From Protea cynaroides (taxonomy: Eukaryota > Streptophyta > Magnoliopsida > Proteales > Proteaceae): a stretch of DNA of 64,000 nucleotides. The notes beneath the pieces are model-generated. The model made no database searches and was not told the DNA's origin. It saw only the letters and a program-made list of their open reading frames with translations. The DNA lies in NCBI GenBank assembly GCA_028583415.1, contig CM053276.1, positions 59,935,510-59,999,509 of the forward strand, read 5' to 3'. Of the stretch, positions 33,725-45,534 are shown one piece after another (the stretch's first letter is position 1; every line of letters starts with the position of its first letter). The position numbers were made by a program, and so were the translations under genes.

Positions 33725-35185
33725 GTGATCAATATCAGCAAACTGTTCGATGACAATCAAGTGATGACGCTCACCGGTGAAGACCAAGATAGGAGTCCCG
33801 ATGTACAACAATTTACCCTACCCATCAATGGAATAATCCCCAATTGGAGTTGTATTGATAATTTCGTTTACCCAAGGGGGTTGTCATGTAATCCACATAT
33901 AGTGACTATGTCTGAGCCTAGGGTCCTTAGGTCTTTAATTAAGATTGAGTCCTTTTCAAATTTTGAGTCCGTTCCACTTGGAACCATTTCCTCTGTACCT
34001 CTGCTTTCGAATATGAATAAAGATGATATTTTGAATTACTCTGCGTCTACTTCTTCCATTCCTTCTCCTTCTAACTCTAACATTGAAAATAATGAGAATG
34101 ATGAACCATTTCCTGAAATATTACAATCCATCCTAGCCTCGGAGGAGAAGTAGGCTCAACCTGTCGGCGAAGACTTCAAAATAATTAATCTCGGTTCAGC
34201 AGAGAATTCTCGAGAAATAAAGATCGGTGCTACCTTAACGGAAGGAGAAACCAAATAAATGACGGAATTACTGATGGAGTTCCAAGAAGTGTTTGCCTGA
34301 TCCTATGAAGATATGCCTGGCATAGACCCTGAAGTTGTACAGCATAAGATACCTTTGGTCTCGGATATAAGGCCATATAAGCAGAAGCTGAGGCGGTTAA
34401 GGCCTGAATGGACCCTTAAGGTTAAAGAAGATATCATGAAGCAGTTTGATGCAGGATTCTTAGAGGTCTCGAAGTACCCAGAGTGGTTAGCAAATGTGGT
34501 CATTGTACCTAAAAAGGATGGAAGACTGAGGGTGTGCATTGATTACAGAAACCTAAATAAGGCCAGCCCCAAAGATGACTTTCCATTACCAAAGATAGAC
34601 ATCCTAGTGGATAATACTGCAAATCATGCTCTTTTATCCTTCATGGATGGATTCTCAGGGTACAATCAGATAAAGATGGCACCTGAAGACAAGGAGAAAA
34701 CTGTCTTCATAATAGACTGGGGCACCTACTGTTACACTGTGATGCCATTTGGGCTGAAGAATGCGGGGGCAACTTATCAAAGATTGGCTACTACAATCTT
34801 GCACGACCTATTCCATAAGGAGGTTGAGGTGTATGTAGATGATATGATTATAAAATCGTTCACCAGAGAAGGTCACATCCCGGCGTTAAGGAAGTTCTTT
34901 GAGAGGATCAAGCAATACAAACTAAGGCTTAACCCCAAAAAATGTGCATACGGGGTTATAGCAGGAAAAATGCTAGGTTTTATGGTCACCCAAAGAGGAA
35001 TCGAGATTGATCCAGCCAAGATAAAAGCCATCTATGAAATGCCATCTCTTCAAACAGAAAAAAATGTAAGAGGTTTCTTGGGAAGACTTCAATACATCAA
35101 CCGGTTTATTGCACATCTCACCGCAACATGTGAACCAATTTTCAAGCTACTCCGCAAAGACCTGCAAAAGGACCCTCAATTTTAG
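33725..35185 (+). pseudogene. pol: Reverse transcriptase, array copy 1
   Basis: Linker 33725-34153, then stops at 34151-34153, 34256-34258 and near 34299. The RT core at 34313-35185 is open: MPGIDPEVVQHKIPL, NVVIVPKKDGRLRVCIDYRN, FMDGFSGYNQIKMA, YCYTVMPFGLKNAGATYQR, and the catalytic YVDDMIIKS. The stops within about 160 bases before the core probably inactivate it. Confidence 0.88.
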
Positions 35186-35690
35186 ATGGCTTTTGACAAA
35201 ATTAAGACATATCTGTTGAACCCACCAGTCTTAGCTCCACCAGTGCCGGGAAGACCACTACTCCTCTACTTGTCAGTATTAGAGGGTTCTATGGGATCAA
35301 TGATAGCCCAGCATGTTACAGATGGAAAGATAGAAAATGTAATATACTACTTGAGTAAGAAATTCACAGGATATGAAACCAATTATACACAGCTGGAGAA
35401 GACATGCACAGCCCTAGTCTGGATAACAAAGAGATTGAGACATTATATGTTATCCTACAAGGTCATACTTATTTCCAGAATGGACCCCCTGAAGTATCTA
35501 TTTGAGAAACCGGCTTTAACAGGAAGGTTGGCTAGGTGGCTATTGTTGTTGTCCAAATTTGACATCACATACACTATCAAAGGGAGCGTAATCGCAGAAC
35601 ATCTATCAGCTCTACCGGTTGAAGATAACCTCAGACATTTAGAGGATGTATTCCCAGATGAAGAAGTCTATACAACTCAAGAAGAGTGGA
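35186..35690 (+). pseudogene. pol: First RNase H, array copy 1
   Basis: MAFDKIKTYLLNPPVLAPP, then LLLYLSVLEGSMGSMIAQH, where the usual first catalytic Asp is absent (Y-L-S-V). This matches the degenerate first RNase H of Tat elements. YETNYTQLEKTCTALVW and LISRMDPLKYLF follow. A TAG at 35183-35185 separates it from RT. Confidence 0.82.
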
Positions 35691-36060
35691 AGAATGACAC
35701 ATGGATAATGTTCTTCGATAGAGCCGCAAATCATATGGGATACGGAGCCGGCATCTTGTTCATAGATCCTGAAGGGGAATTTATGCCATTTTCATTTAGA
35801 TTAGACTTTGACTGCACAAACAACATTGTAGAATACGAAGCATGTGTCATGGGACTGAAAGCAGCTTTGGCCATACGGGTCAGCAGATTAAAGGTCTATG
35901 GTGACTCATCAATTGTTATCTACTAAGTCAGAGGGGATTGGAAAACCAAAGACGAGAAGCTGATACCTTATCAACAATGTGCAATAATCATGGCTCAGAA
36001 GTTCAGGCAAATTGAATTTGACTACTCCCCAAGAGATACCAATAAGTATGCCGATGCATT
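35691..36060 (+). pseudogene. pol: Second (archaeal-type) RNase H, array copy 1
   Basis: WIMFFDRAANHMGYGAG keeps the first Asp (G changed to R after it). DCTNNIVEYEACVMG (Glu), LKVYGDSSIVIY (Asp) and NKYADALATL (Asp) are present. A TAA at 35924-35926 (CAA in copy 2) interrupts the domain. Confidence 0.85.
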
Positions 36061-36531
36061 GGCCACCTTGGATTCAATGATTGGGAATGATCCTTTGGGA
36101 CGTATCAAACCCCTAATCCTAGGGAAGAGAGTACGACCAGTCCACTTAGAAGAAGTGAATGCATTGACAGTCGATGGCCGGCCATGGTTTGCTCCTATCA
36201 TATATTTCATCAAGGAAGGAAAGTATCTAGTGGAACCTACAACAGGTGAGAGGAAGTCTCTTAGGCGATATGCCTCCCAGTTCATACTATGCGAAGATAT
36301 CCTGTACAAAAGATCCCATAAAGGAGTGCAGTTAGTCTGTATCGACGAGGAACAGGCGCAAAATGTCATCGAGCAAATCCATCAAGGAATATGCAGACCT
36401 CACATGAATGCTAGAATGCTTGCAAAGAAGATTCTCAGAATGGGATATTATTGGAACACAATGGAAGTAGACTGTTCAGAGTTCGTAAGGAAATGTCACA
36501 AGTGCCAAATCCATGCTAATTTGATACACGT

Positions 36532-37446
36532 TGTAAGCACCCCATTTTTGCCATCCCAGCTAAACAAAGCCCTGCGGGCGTGTGGACAACAAAAGGAGAA
36601 AGATGATCGAAAGTTTGGATTTTTGACTGCGAATTTGAGGAAGTTTTCAATGGGTCTGTGAATTTGAGGAAGTTTTCAATGGGTCCACAGCAAGGTCATG
36701 GGTTATAATTTTGCATGGATGCATAGGTCATAGAATTATCTTCGAAATGAGACCAGAATTGCTCAATTCTGATATCAAATGAAGAAGATATGACCATTTT
36801 AGTCGGATGATACATATAAGGGAGGTTTATGAAGTTACTATAAATAATCCCAGGGGCCTTCGTGCAAATTATCCTAAGTCGGATCGTTTGAATTTCAAAT
36901 CATCATATCTTAATCATCCGACATCGGATTCAGATGATCCCAAGACNNNNNNNNNNNNNNNNNNNNNNNNNNNNNNNNNNNNNNNNNNNNNNNNNNNNNN
37001 NNNNNNNNNNNNNNNNNNNNNNNNNNNNNNNNNNNNNNNNNNNNNNNNNNNNNNNNNNNNNNNNNNNNNNNNNNNNNNNNNNNNNNNNNNNNNNNNNNNN
37101 NNNNNNNNNNNNNNNNNNNNNNNNNNNNNNNNNNNNNNNNNNNNNNNNNNNNNNNNNNNNNNNNNNNNNNNNNNNNNNNNNNNNNNNNNNNNNNNNNNNN
37201 NNNNNNNNNNNNNNNNNNNNNNNNNNNNNNNNNNNNNNNNNNNNNNNNNNNNNNNNNNNNNNNNNNNNNNNNNNNNNNNNNNNNNNNNNNNNNNNNNNNN
37301 NNNNNNNNNNNNNNNNNNNNNNNNNNNNNNNNNNNNNNNNNNNNNNNNNNNNNNNNNNNNNNNNNNNNNNNNNNNNNNNNNNNNNNNNNNNNNNNNNNNN
37401 NNNNNNNNNNNNNNNNNNNNNNNNNNNNNNNNNNNNNNNNNNNNNN
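36532..37446 (+). mobile_element. Nested LTR element, mostly hidden by an assembly gap
   Basis: Starts TGTAAGCACCCCATTTTTGC, the same start as LTR1, then diverges (GCCATCCCAGCTAAAC) while keeping later similarity (GAAATTATCTTCGAAATGAGACC-like text near 36735). This suggests the LTR of a related but distinct Ogre-like family. The left flank ends CACGT and the first bases after the gap are ACGT, as expected if the 5-bp duplication CACGT has its first base under the N run. A 26-bp direct duplication (GAATTTGAGGAAGTTTTCAA...) lies near 36632-36690. Confidence 0.7.
36947..37446. other. 500-N assembly gap
   Basis: Exactly 500 N, a conventional placeholder, so the true size is unknown. An intact nested LTR element would need many kilobases here. 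Open frames spanning the gap are artefacts. Confidence 0.98.
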
Positions 37447-38348
37447 ACGTGCCTCCAGCAGAGTTGCATACTCTTAGCTCTCCATGGCCTTTCTCAACCT
37501 GGGGCATAGATGTGATCGGAAAGGTTCACCCTAAAGCTTTGAATGGGCATGAATTCATCTTGGTCGCCATCGTTTATTTCACAAAGTGGGTAGAGGCACA
37601 GTCATACGCCAAGCTCACAGCAAACAAAGTGGCTAAATTTCTACAAGAGTATATCATATGCCGGCATGGAATGCCTCAGTCTATAATCTCAGATCAAGGA
37701 CAACACTTCAGAGGGAGAGTCCAAGAATTATGTGACAAGTTCCACATCAAAAGGCACCGGTCCTCTCCTTACCATCCACAGACAAATGGGGCAGTAGAGG
37801 CGGCCAGTAAAAATGTCAAGATTATCCTCCAGAAGATGGCAGAGTCTAATGTTGATTCGGCAGACAAACTACCTTATGCACTTTGGGCATACAGAACATC
37901 CATAAGAACTTCCACTGGGGCAACGCCGTATTCACTAGTATATGGTATGGAAGCAGTCCTCCCAGTAGAAATAGAGGTGCCATCACTGAGAGTCTTGATA
38001 GAATGCAAGATTCCAGAAGCTGAATGGTTGCAATCCAGATATGACGAGCTGAACTTCATGGATGAAAGAAGAATGAAGGCAGTGGATAATGTAAGAAAAT
38101 AACAACAAAGAATGGCAGCAACCTTTAACAAAAAGGTGCGTGTTCGTCACCTGACAGTAGGGGACCTGGTATTGAAGGAACAAAGAGCACATGTCCATGA
38201 CCCTAGGGGCAAGTTTCATCCTAATTGGAGCGGACCATTCATAGTAAAAGAAATCTTACCGGTGAAAGCTATTCGACTGGTCAACATGGAAGGCGTCAAG
38301 TTACAATACTTGACCAACTTGGATCAAGTAAAGAGATATTATGTGTAG

Positions 38349-39091
38349 CCTCTACACTCTTCAAAAAAAAAAAAAAAGAGATGTAGAAGGCTTGTCTCTC
38401 ATCTGCTGACATCAATAACGGACATCAATCAGTTGAGGAACTTACCAACATGGTGGACTAGATTCTCCACTGGGGCACAATGCCTTTCACCCAGGAATGG
38501 TTCATCTTATCATCATAATCAAGGAAAGAATTTTCTGTTTGTTGGCTAAACTCTTTCATCCGTCTATCTATCCAACGGATTTCCCAAGAATTACACATCA
38601 AAGCCCATCTTTCACATCATTTGAAATAAACTCTCACGAGTATATCAATCTGAAAAATTATAAATAAAAAAAATCTGGCTGGACCCTTATCTGTCATTCA
38701 TTACATCCGACGGCGTCCCAAGATTCCAATAAGCCCATCCTTTCTCAAGCCAATAAAATGGGATCTTCTAGGTAAGATAAGCCCATTCTACATGAACAAC
38801 CAGAAACTCCTCCAGGCGGTAAACCCACCTGGACAGTTTCTTGTCAGTCCCATTTGGACCTCCACTTTAGCTCATCATGTCTATAGATTTAAGTACTTAA
38901 AACACAGATAGAGTCAATCATATGTATACATTTCATGTGTAATCTTCTAAGGGCATTTCAATATATCCAAACAATTACAATTGAAGATAATTCCAATGAT
39001 TCATTTTTAACTTCTATTTGTATGTCGGGATTCCTACAGGTCACACCCGAGAGGCTGACAATACATTGATCCATCGAATAGAATTACAGAG
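38349..39091 (+). other. Spacer between integrase and extra ORF, array copy 1
   Basis: No coding frame. An A run lies near 38363-38378. A phrase with TTTGTATGTCGGGATTCC near 39017-39035 is kept in copy 2. It may hold a splice site or promoter for the downstream ORF. Confidence 0.5.
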
Positions 39092-40155
39092 ATGGACAGG
39101 GCACTGAAAAATTGGAGCTAGCATATTGAGTTCACCGAAGATAGCTCTTTCTTGCGGAAGCATCAACTGGAGGCACTTCCTTAATTAACAACCATAAAAT
39201 TATGCTCAGACCTTTTGAAAGCAGCCACTCAATGTTGGGATCCAACAGTTCATGTCTTCAGGATGGGAGAAGTCAAGTTATGCCCAACTATAGAAGAATT
39301 CAGAGATTGCCTCCTACTCACACCTAAGCGGAAGATCTTCAAGCCATGTCCAGGAAAAGATTACAGGCATGAGATACAGGATTTTTTTAGTTGGGATAAG
39401 AACGAAATGTGTCATTTTGTACAAGATCAACGGCTACAGATAAAGTGCATGATTAAGTCATATGCTCATACAAGTTCAACAAAGAAAGAAGCACAGGCTC
39501 AGAGAAGACATGTTTACCTATACTGTAGCATAGCCCGACTATTGCTACGAAGTTGCACAGATTCAGAATCTCCAGTCATAATAGATCTCATCAAGCATGC
39601 GAGACAAGGTTTTGACATCATCCCTACAGTGTTGGACGAGACATTAAAGGGCCATGACTTCATGGCAACTCATCAAGATCAGTTTGAGTTGGACAATTTC
39701 AGCGGATCACCATATCTTCTTCAAATTTGGTTAACAGAGAGGTTAGGATTAGTTGAGGAATATGAAGCAACGACCCTCAACCCTTTTCAATTGGCAAAAA
39801 GAGAAAATCCTATGACTTATCAGATAGACACAGACTGGTTTAGCCGCCTCAAAGAAATAACCACAGCAGACATCAGATGGAATGCACTTGGTGGAAGCAA
39901 GAGCGGGTTGTCACAAATACAGAGAATAGTTTGCATGTCCGGTTCATGGGGTTGACTCATACTTCATTCTATTCCCCAACAAGGTTACCTCAGTAATTCA
40001 AAATCCCAGCAAGCACCAACAGAGAAGTGACTGATTGTGAACTTCCTATAAAGTTGACATTAGATTTGGTTGATACCATTGCTCGTGAATGGGGTAATCG
40101 AAATGTTCAAACACTCCCAAGAGTTGCACCAATCAAGAAACCAATAGCATTTTAG
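39092..40155 (+). pseudogene. Extra sense ORF downstream of integrase, array copy 1 (DUF7745/plant-mobile-domain-like)
   Basis: ATG at 39092 (MDRALKNWS), then stops at about 39119 and 39182. The long open part is 39215-39955: QCWDPTVHVFRMGEVKLCPT, KRKIFKPCPGKDYRHEI, RRHVYLYCSIARLLLRSC, QFELDNFSGSPYLLQIWL. A one-base loss near 39881 shifts the frame; the end is LPRVAPIKKPIAF at 40155. The W-D-P...F...G-E-V...P-T-x-E-E-F pattern resembles the DUF7745 family of plant element-borne proteins. That assignment is from memory of the pattern. Function is unknown. The intact protein would be about 350 residues. Confidence 0.7.
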
Positions 40156-40339
40156 GTTTTTTTTTGAATTCTAGTGTGTTTCATGAACTATTTCTCTTAG
40201 ATTCAACGAAGAAACGTTTGATTCAACATAATCATTCATATGCTCTATGAAATTTTCAATGTTTCGATAAATGCAGGTACTCAAACCAGAATCTCAATCA
40301 AAGAAAAGACAATAAGTCTTACATCCAGACAAATCGAAG

Positions 40340-40730
40340 CCGAGCCCAAGCTCGTGCGGTCAGCCTTGTATCCGCAGCCTAGCTGCATACAAGAAGAGGT
40401 TCCAAGCCTAAAAATGAGCCTTGTATTCATAGCCTAGCTTCATACAAGAAGAGGTTTATCAGCCTACAAATGGATCAAGCTGGGTTCAAGCCCGCACATA
40501 CCTTGCATCATGAGTTCCACCTCAGTAAGAAGAGGTTCCCAGCCTACAAATGAGCCTTGTATTCATAGCCTAGCTTCATACAAGAAGAGGTTTATCAGCC
40601 CACAAATGGATCAATCCAGGTTCAAGCCCGCACATACCTTGCATCATGAGTTCCACCTCAGCAAGAAGAGGTTCCCAGCCTACAAATAAGCCTTGTATTC
40701 ACAGCCTAGCTTCATATAAGAAGAACAATC
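40340..40730 (+). repeat. 136-bp tandem repeat in the 3'UTR, array copy 1
   Basis: GAGCCTTGTATTCATAGCC recurs at 40416, 40552 and (as AAGCC...) 40688, a strict 136-bp period. Each unit holds two versions of CAAGAAGAGGTT...CAGCCTACAAAT. A partial unit precedes it. It lies between the extra ORF and the polypurine tract, matching the repeat-rich 3'UTR of Tat/Ogre elements. Short open frames in it are repeat by-products. Confidence 0.92.
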
Positions 40731-40933
40731 GTCAATTTTCCAAGAAGAGCAAACCTTCTTGCCAGTCGAACTACGTTCTGGGCTTGATTTCTAGGACACC
40801 CTTAGAATACGTAGGCAGTTTAAGACAAATATCCCTAAGTGCAGCCCAATAAACAATCTCACTCATATCCCAAAAATATGGTTTTTTATCTTCTGCCTTC
40901 AATTGGTAACAATCTCGGCTAAAGAGGGGCATC
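40731..40933 (+). other. 3'UTR end and polypurine tract before LTR2
   Basis: Contains one ATACGTAGGC module (near 40807) of the kind repeated in the LTRs, and the likely polypurine tract TAAAGAGGGGC at about 40920-40930, directly before LTR2. Confidence 0.65.
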
Positions 40934-43900
40934 TTTAAGCACCCCATTTTTGCCAACTTCAGCATAAGTGAACCAATATGACAGGTTTTTGACCTTTAAC
41001 CCAAGGGTTTGTGATTCTCTAATGAAGCCCACAGAAGGGTCATGGGCTATTACCTACTTGGATGAATGGGTCGTGAAATTATCTTCGTAATGATACCGGA
41101 ATCATCAAATTCTGACGACAAGCAAGGAAGATATCTCAGTTTAAAAGTGCAAGGGCATTTATGTAATTATCGTACGATGCATGCATCATCATTCAAACTT
41201 CGAGACATCATATCTTGGTCATCTGATATCAGAATCAGATGATTCAAAGGTAAATATTCCTTATTTTTAGTCCTCTTCAAAATGGAAGTGAAAAATCCCG
41301 AGTAGAAGTCTTCGATGGGTCACATGCAAAATTACACTTGGAAATGGTCATTTAATCTTTGAAAATTCATATTTTGGTCACCCCACATCCAAATCAGATA
41401 ATTTTAGTTTCATTATGTTCCATTTTTAGTTCTCTACAAAGTGGACATAAAGGATTTCCGGTAGAAGTCTCCGAAGGATCCCATGCAGAATGGTCAACCA
41501 AATCATCGATAATTGGCCTGCTTAAACTTCAGAAATTCATAAGTTGACCATTTTATTTCCAAACGTGATGATTCAAATTCTAATATTCCTCATTTTTTGT
41601 GTTCTACAAAGTGAATGTAGAAAATTTAGAATAAAGGCTATCGAAAAATTTCATGCAAAATGACAGCGGAAATGACCCATGAAATGATAAAGAGAGAAAA
41701 CCCGATCAATCCAGTCAACTCAGCTCAACCCAAGCCAGTCTTAGCCCAACCCAGTTAATTCAAGTCATTCTCGGTCCAGTCCAGCTCAGTTTAAGTCAAT
41801 CCAGCCCAGTCAACTTAAGTTAGACCAGTCTAGACTAAATCGGTTCGTCCATATGCATAGTGCCATATATATATGTAATATATTATATACTATATATTAA
41901 TATGTATGTTATTACATATTATTATGTATATTTTATGATATATTATTGTATAAATGTACATTATATGTGTCAAGAGAGACCGACCAAGATTAGGAAAGAA
42001 AGAGAGGATTCTAATGAAAAGAAAAAAAAGATATAGAAAGCAACTCGGGAAATAAATTTTGGAAGGAAATAGAATAGGAAAGAATTGGAAAATTGGGATA
42101 GGAAAGAGAGATTGAGAGGCAATCCGAAAAGAAAAAAAAAGAAAAAAAATTTAATTAAAAAGGAAGGGAATCCGAAAAGAGAATGAAAAAGAGAGAGTGG
42201 GGGAAGAAATCAAGACCGATCAAGATTAGAAAAGAAAGAGAGGATTCTAATGAAAAGAAAAAAAAGATATAGAAAGCAACTTGGGAAATAAATTTTAGAA
42301 GGAAATAGAATATGAAAGAATTGGAAAATTGGGATAGGAAAGAGAGATTGAGAATAAGAAAAAGAAAGGAAGGATGAGAGTTTGAGAGGCAATCCGAAAA
42401 GAAAAAAAAGAAAAAAAAATAATTAAAAAGGAAGGGACTTTGAAAAGAGAATGAAAAAGAGAGAGTGGGGGAAGAAATTGAGGAGGAGAAGAGAGAGGAT
42501 TATGGAGAGGTGTCAAAAAAGAGAGTGGGGGAAGAAATCAAGACCGACCAAGATTAGGAAAGAAAGAGAGGATTCTAATGAAAAGAAAAAAAAGATATAG
42601 AAAGCAACTCAGGAAATAAATTATGGAAGGAAATAGAATAGGAAACAATTAGAAAATTGGGAAAGGAAAGAGGGAATGAGAATAAGAAAAAGAAAGGAAG
42701 GATGAGAGATTGAGAGGCAATCCGAAAAGAAAGAAAATAAGAAAAAAATTTAAAAAAGAAGGGAGGAGTCGGTGGAGAAGGAGTAACGGTTGTGGAAAAA
42801 AAATATATAAATAAAAAAAGGTGGTATGAAATCGGAGAGGGGAGGAAGACAAGGGGGAGAGATAAAAAAAATAATAAAAAGAGAGAGTGGAAGGAAGAAG
42901 AATAAAGAAAGAAAAAAATTCCGAAAATGGAGGAGAAGGAGAGAGGGATCAGGGAGATTGGAGAGAAAAAAAAAGAGAAACGAGAGAAGGAGGAGATCGA
43001 GAAGAGGAAAGAAGCTGAAAGAGAAAAAATAAAAATAAAATAAAGATCGAGAAGAAGCTGAAGAAGAGGGAGAAGAAGAAGAAGGCTGAAGAAGTGGGAA
43101 TAGAACCTACCTGCGTACTCCAAATAAGCTGTCTTCCCCATTCTTATTTTCTTTCGTTTTCTTTATATGTTGCAACCATTTCCACCAACCATGGTTGAAA
43201 TCTGATCTGCCACCCTCTAATGAGCATCCCTTATCTACCAATGATTGAACCCATGATTGTGATAGGTTTAAATCTGAATTTTATCATAATGAATCAAGTT
43301 GTTTGGATACATAATGAATTGGAGTCATTGATGTCAAATTGTTTTGATCTTAAATTTAAATATGGCCAATGATCATGAATCTTTATGTGATGAAAATGAA
43401 ACATTGATCATGGATCTTTATGTGATAAAAATTAAACTTTGATCATGGAATTTGATGAGATGATTTGGAATTTTAAGTGATTGATCCAACCATGCTAGAA
43501 TTTAATATGTTTGATCGTACCATGTTTGGATGTGATGAAAATTGATCCCCATCGGATTCTTGAATTTATAAGATTGATCTCATCACATGCTTGGAATCAT
43601 TTACGGAATTGATCCGACCATGTTGGAATTTTATGTGAATGAAATATGGCCATTGATCTTAGAATTTTAATGAATTGAATATGGACCATTGATTTAGAAT
43701 TTTAATGAGTTGAATATGGACCATTGATATGAAATTTTAATGTGATTAAATTATGGCCTTTGATCTTGAGCCATTGATTGATAAATCTGATCCCTTTGAT
43801 GATAATATTTTATTTGGATCATATGATGATCAAATATGGACCATTGGACGTTGGTTCTAATTCTGAAGCATTGGATGACATAAAGATGTGATTTTAAGCA

Positions 43901-45515
43901 ATCTGAACCATTAGATCTTGATCATGTGTGTTTTAAGGAAATATGAACCATTAGATCTGGATCATGAGTGTCTTAAAGAAATCTAAACGGTTAGATTACC
44001 ATCAATAGTGATTTATACCGTTGAATTTTTCATCATGAGTGTTTGGATGCTCATTGCCATTTTTGAGATGCTCACTGCCATGTTTAGATGCTCACTGTCA
44101 TGTTTGGATGCTCATTACCATGTCTAAATGCTCACTGCTATATTTGGTCTTGCCATGCTTAGAAGATAGCATACTAGATCATGTCATATAGGCTCTTGCC
44201 TTATTTACAATGCATGCCATATTTGAGAGATTTTTAACAATCTTATTATATGTGAATTTCTTGCCATAAATGTGTTATATGCCATATTTAGATGAATAAT
44301 TTATTTTTGGCAATAACTTACTTTCTGCTGCACCCTAGTCGAACTGCCATATTTGTATACATAACAAACATATTAGGTGTGGGGACGTGCATTTGGGCAC
44401 CACATTCTTGGGAAGGGCATAATGAGAATAATAAAAGTCTTAACAAAGAAAGAGAATGCTTTCCCAAACCTTTCAAAATTGGAATTCAGGATAAAAAGGG
44501 TAGCTCAGGATGATTTTGCCCTTCGATAAACCCTAAACCTAAAACAGGTTCTAAACCCAAAACCTAGAACAGGTTCTCACATTCTAACCAAGAACAGGTT
44601 ATTCCATCATTCCCGAACTACGTGGATTCTGATTCCTAGGGCAAACCCTAGGATACATAGGCCATTTGGAAGAAACCCAAATTCGGATCCCCACCTTAGT
44701 CCACTTGGACCATTCATAGATCCACTAGGATACCCAACCATTTCAACCCAATTCTCGAACTACGTGGATTCTAATTCCTAGGGCAAACCCTAGGATACGT
44801 AGGCCATTTGGGAGAAACCCAAATTCAGATCCAAACCTTAGTCCACTCGGACTATCCATAGATCCAATAGGATATCCGTCTTCATTTTGACTCAAATAGG
44901 GTTATCTACATTCCAACCCAGATAGGGGTATCCACATTTCAACCCAGATAGGGTTAATCTATATTCTAACCCATAAAGGGTTATCCATATTTTGACCCAA
45001 AAAGGGTTATCCATTCTTAGATCCACTACAACTATCTATCAGTCCACATGGACTATCCAGATCCTAATCCATAGGTTTTCTCAGCCTTTCAAGCATAAAC
45101 TTCAACTTGGACAAAGAACTTAATCATTCACGAGCATAAATTACAATCATAAACTTTAATCACACCTGAACTACGATGGTGAACCTAATTTTCAAAATAA
45201 TTCTGTAATACGTAGGCAATCTGATGGATACAGATTCGGTTCAATGATATCAAACCACTTGGTTTGGTTCGGTTTAACAAATAGAGTCTAGCATACGAAA
45301 GGTATAGGAGACCGATTTCGATTGGGCGGTTTGGGTGTCTAACCCCTTCCCATAACCGTAACCTGATGCTTACCCAATCTCCGATGGACCAAAAATCCAA
45401 TCCAAGGGTCATGAGTCAATCGAAGTCTTACCTTGTGGTGAGATTTCACATTTCTAAGGTCCTAGACCTTAATCTAGGTGGCGACTTCCAAAAGATTTCC
45501 ATCTTTGTCCTCACA
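40934..45515 (+). repeat. LTR2 of the Ogre-like array (shared by both bodies)
   Basis: 4582 bp, start TTTAAGCACCCC (second base T where LTR1 has G), end TTTGTCCTCACA. It serves as the 3' LTR of body 1 and the 5' LTR of body 2. It has no MITE, so it shows the empty site. The AT block is at 41862-41970 and the purine triplicate at 41972-43095. Confidence 0.88.
41972..43095 (+). repeat. Purine-rich triplicated block in LTR2
   Basis: Copies begin at ACCAAGATTAGG (41991), ATCAAGATTAG (42219) and ACCAAGATTAGG (42547). The first unit is shorter (about 228 bp) than its LTR1 counterpart, so the block changes length between LTRs of the same array. Confidence 0.88.
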
Positions 45516-45516
45516 G

Positions 45517-45534
45517 TGGCGACTCCACTGGGGA
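45517..45534 (+). other. Primer binding site (tRNA-Arg type), array copy 2
   Basis: TGGCGACTCCACTGGGGA, one base after LTR2; it differs from copy 1 by G to A at one position. Confidence 0.75.

Larger units (their letters stand above)
36061..38348 (+). pseudogene. pol: Integrase, array copy 1, interrupted by a nested element
   Basis: Part one ends at 36531: zinc domain IEQIHQGICRPHMNAR ... CSEFVRKCHKCQIH with all ligands present. Part two resumes at 37447 with PPAELHTLSSPWPFSTWGID (first Asp), SIISDQGQHFRG (second Asp), PQTNGAVEAASKN (Glu), and the C-terminal PNWSGPFIVKEILP, ending QVKRYYV at 38348. A TAA lies at 38100-38102. There is no chromodomain. The insertion falls between the zinc domain and the catalytic core. 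Confidence 0.87.

Noticed and set aside
36807..38102. Open frame of 431 codons spanning the N gap
   Set aside because: The N run has no real sequence; the right part is integrase of array copy 1 and the left part is a nested LTR.
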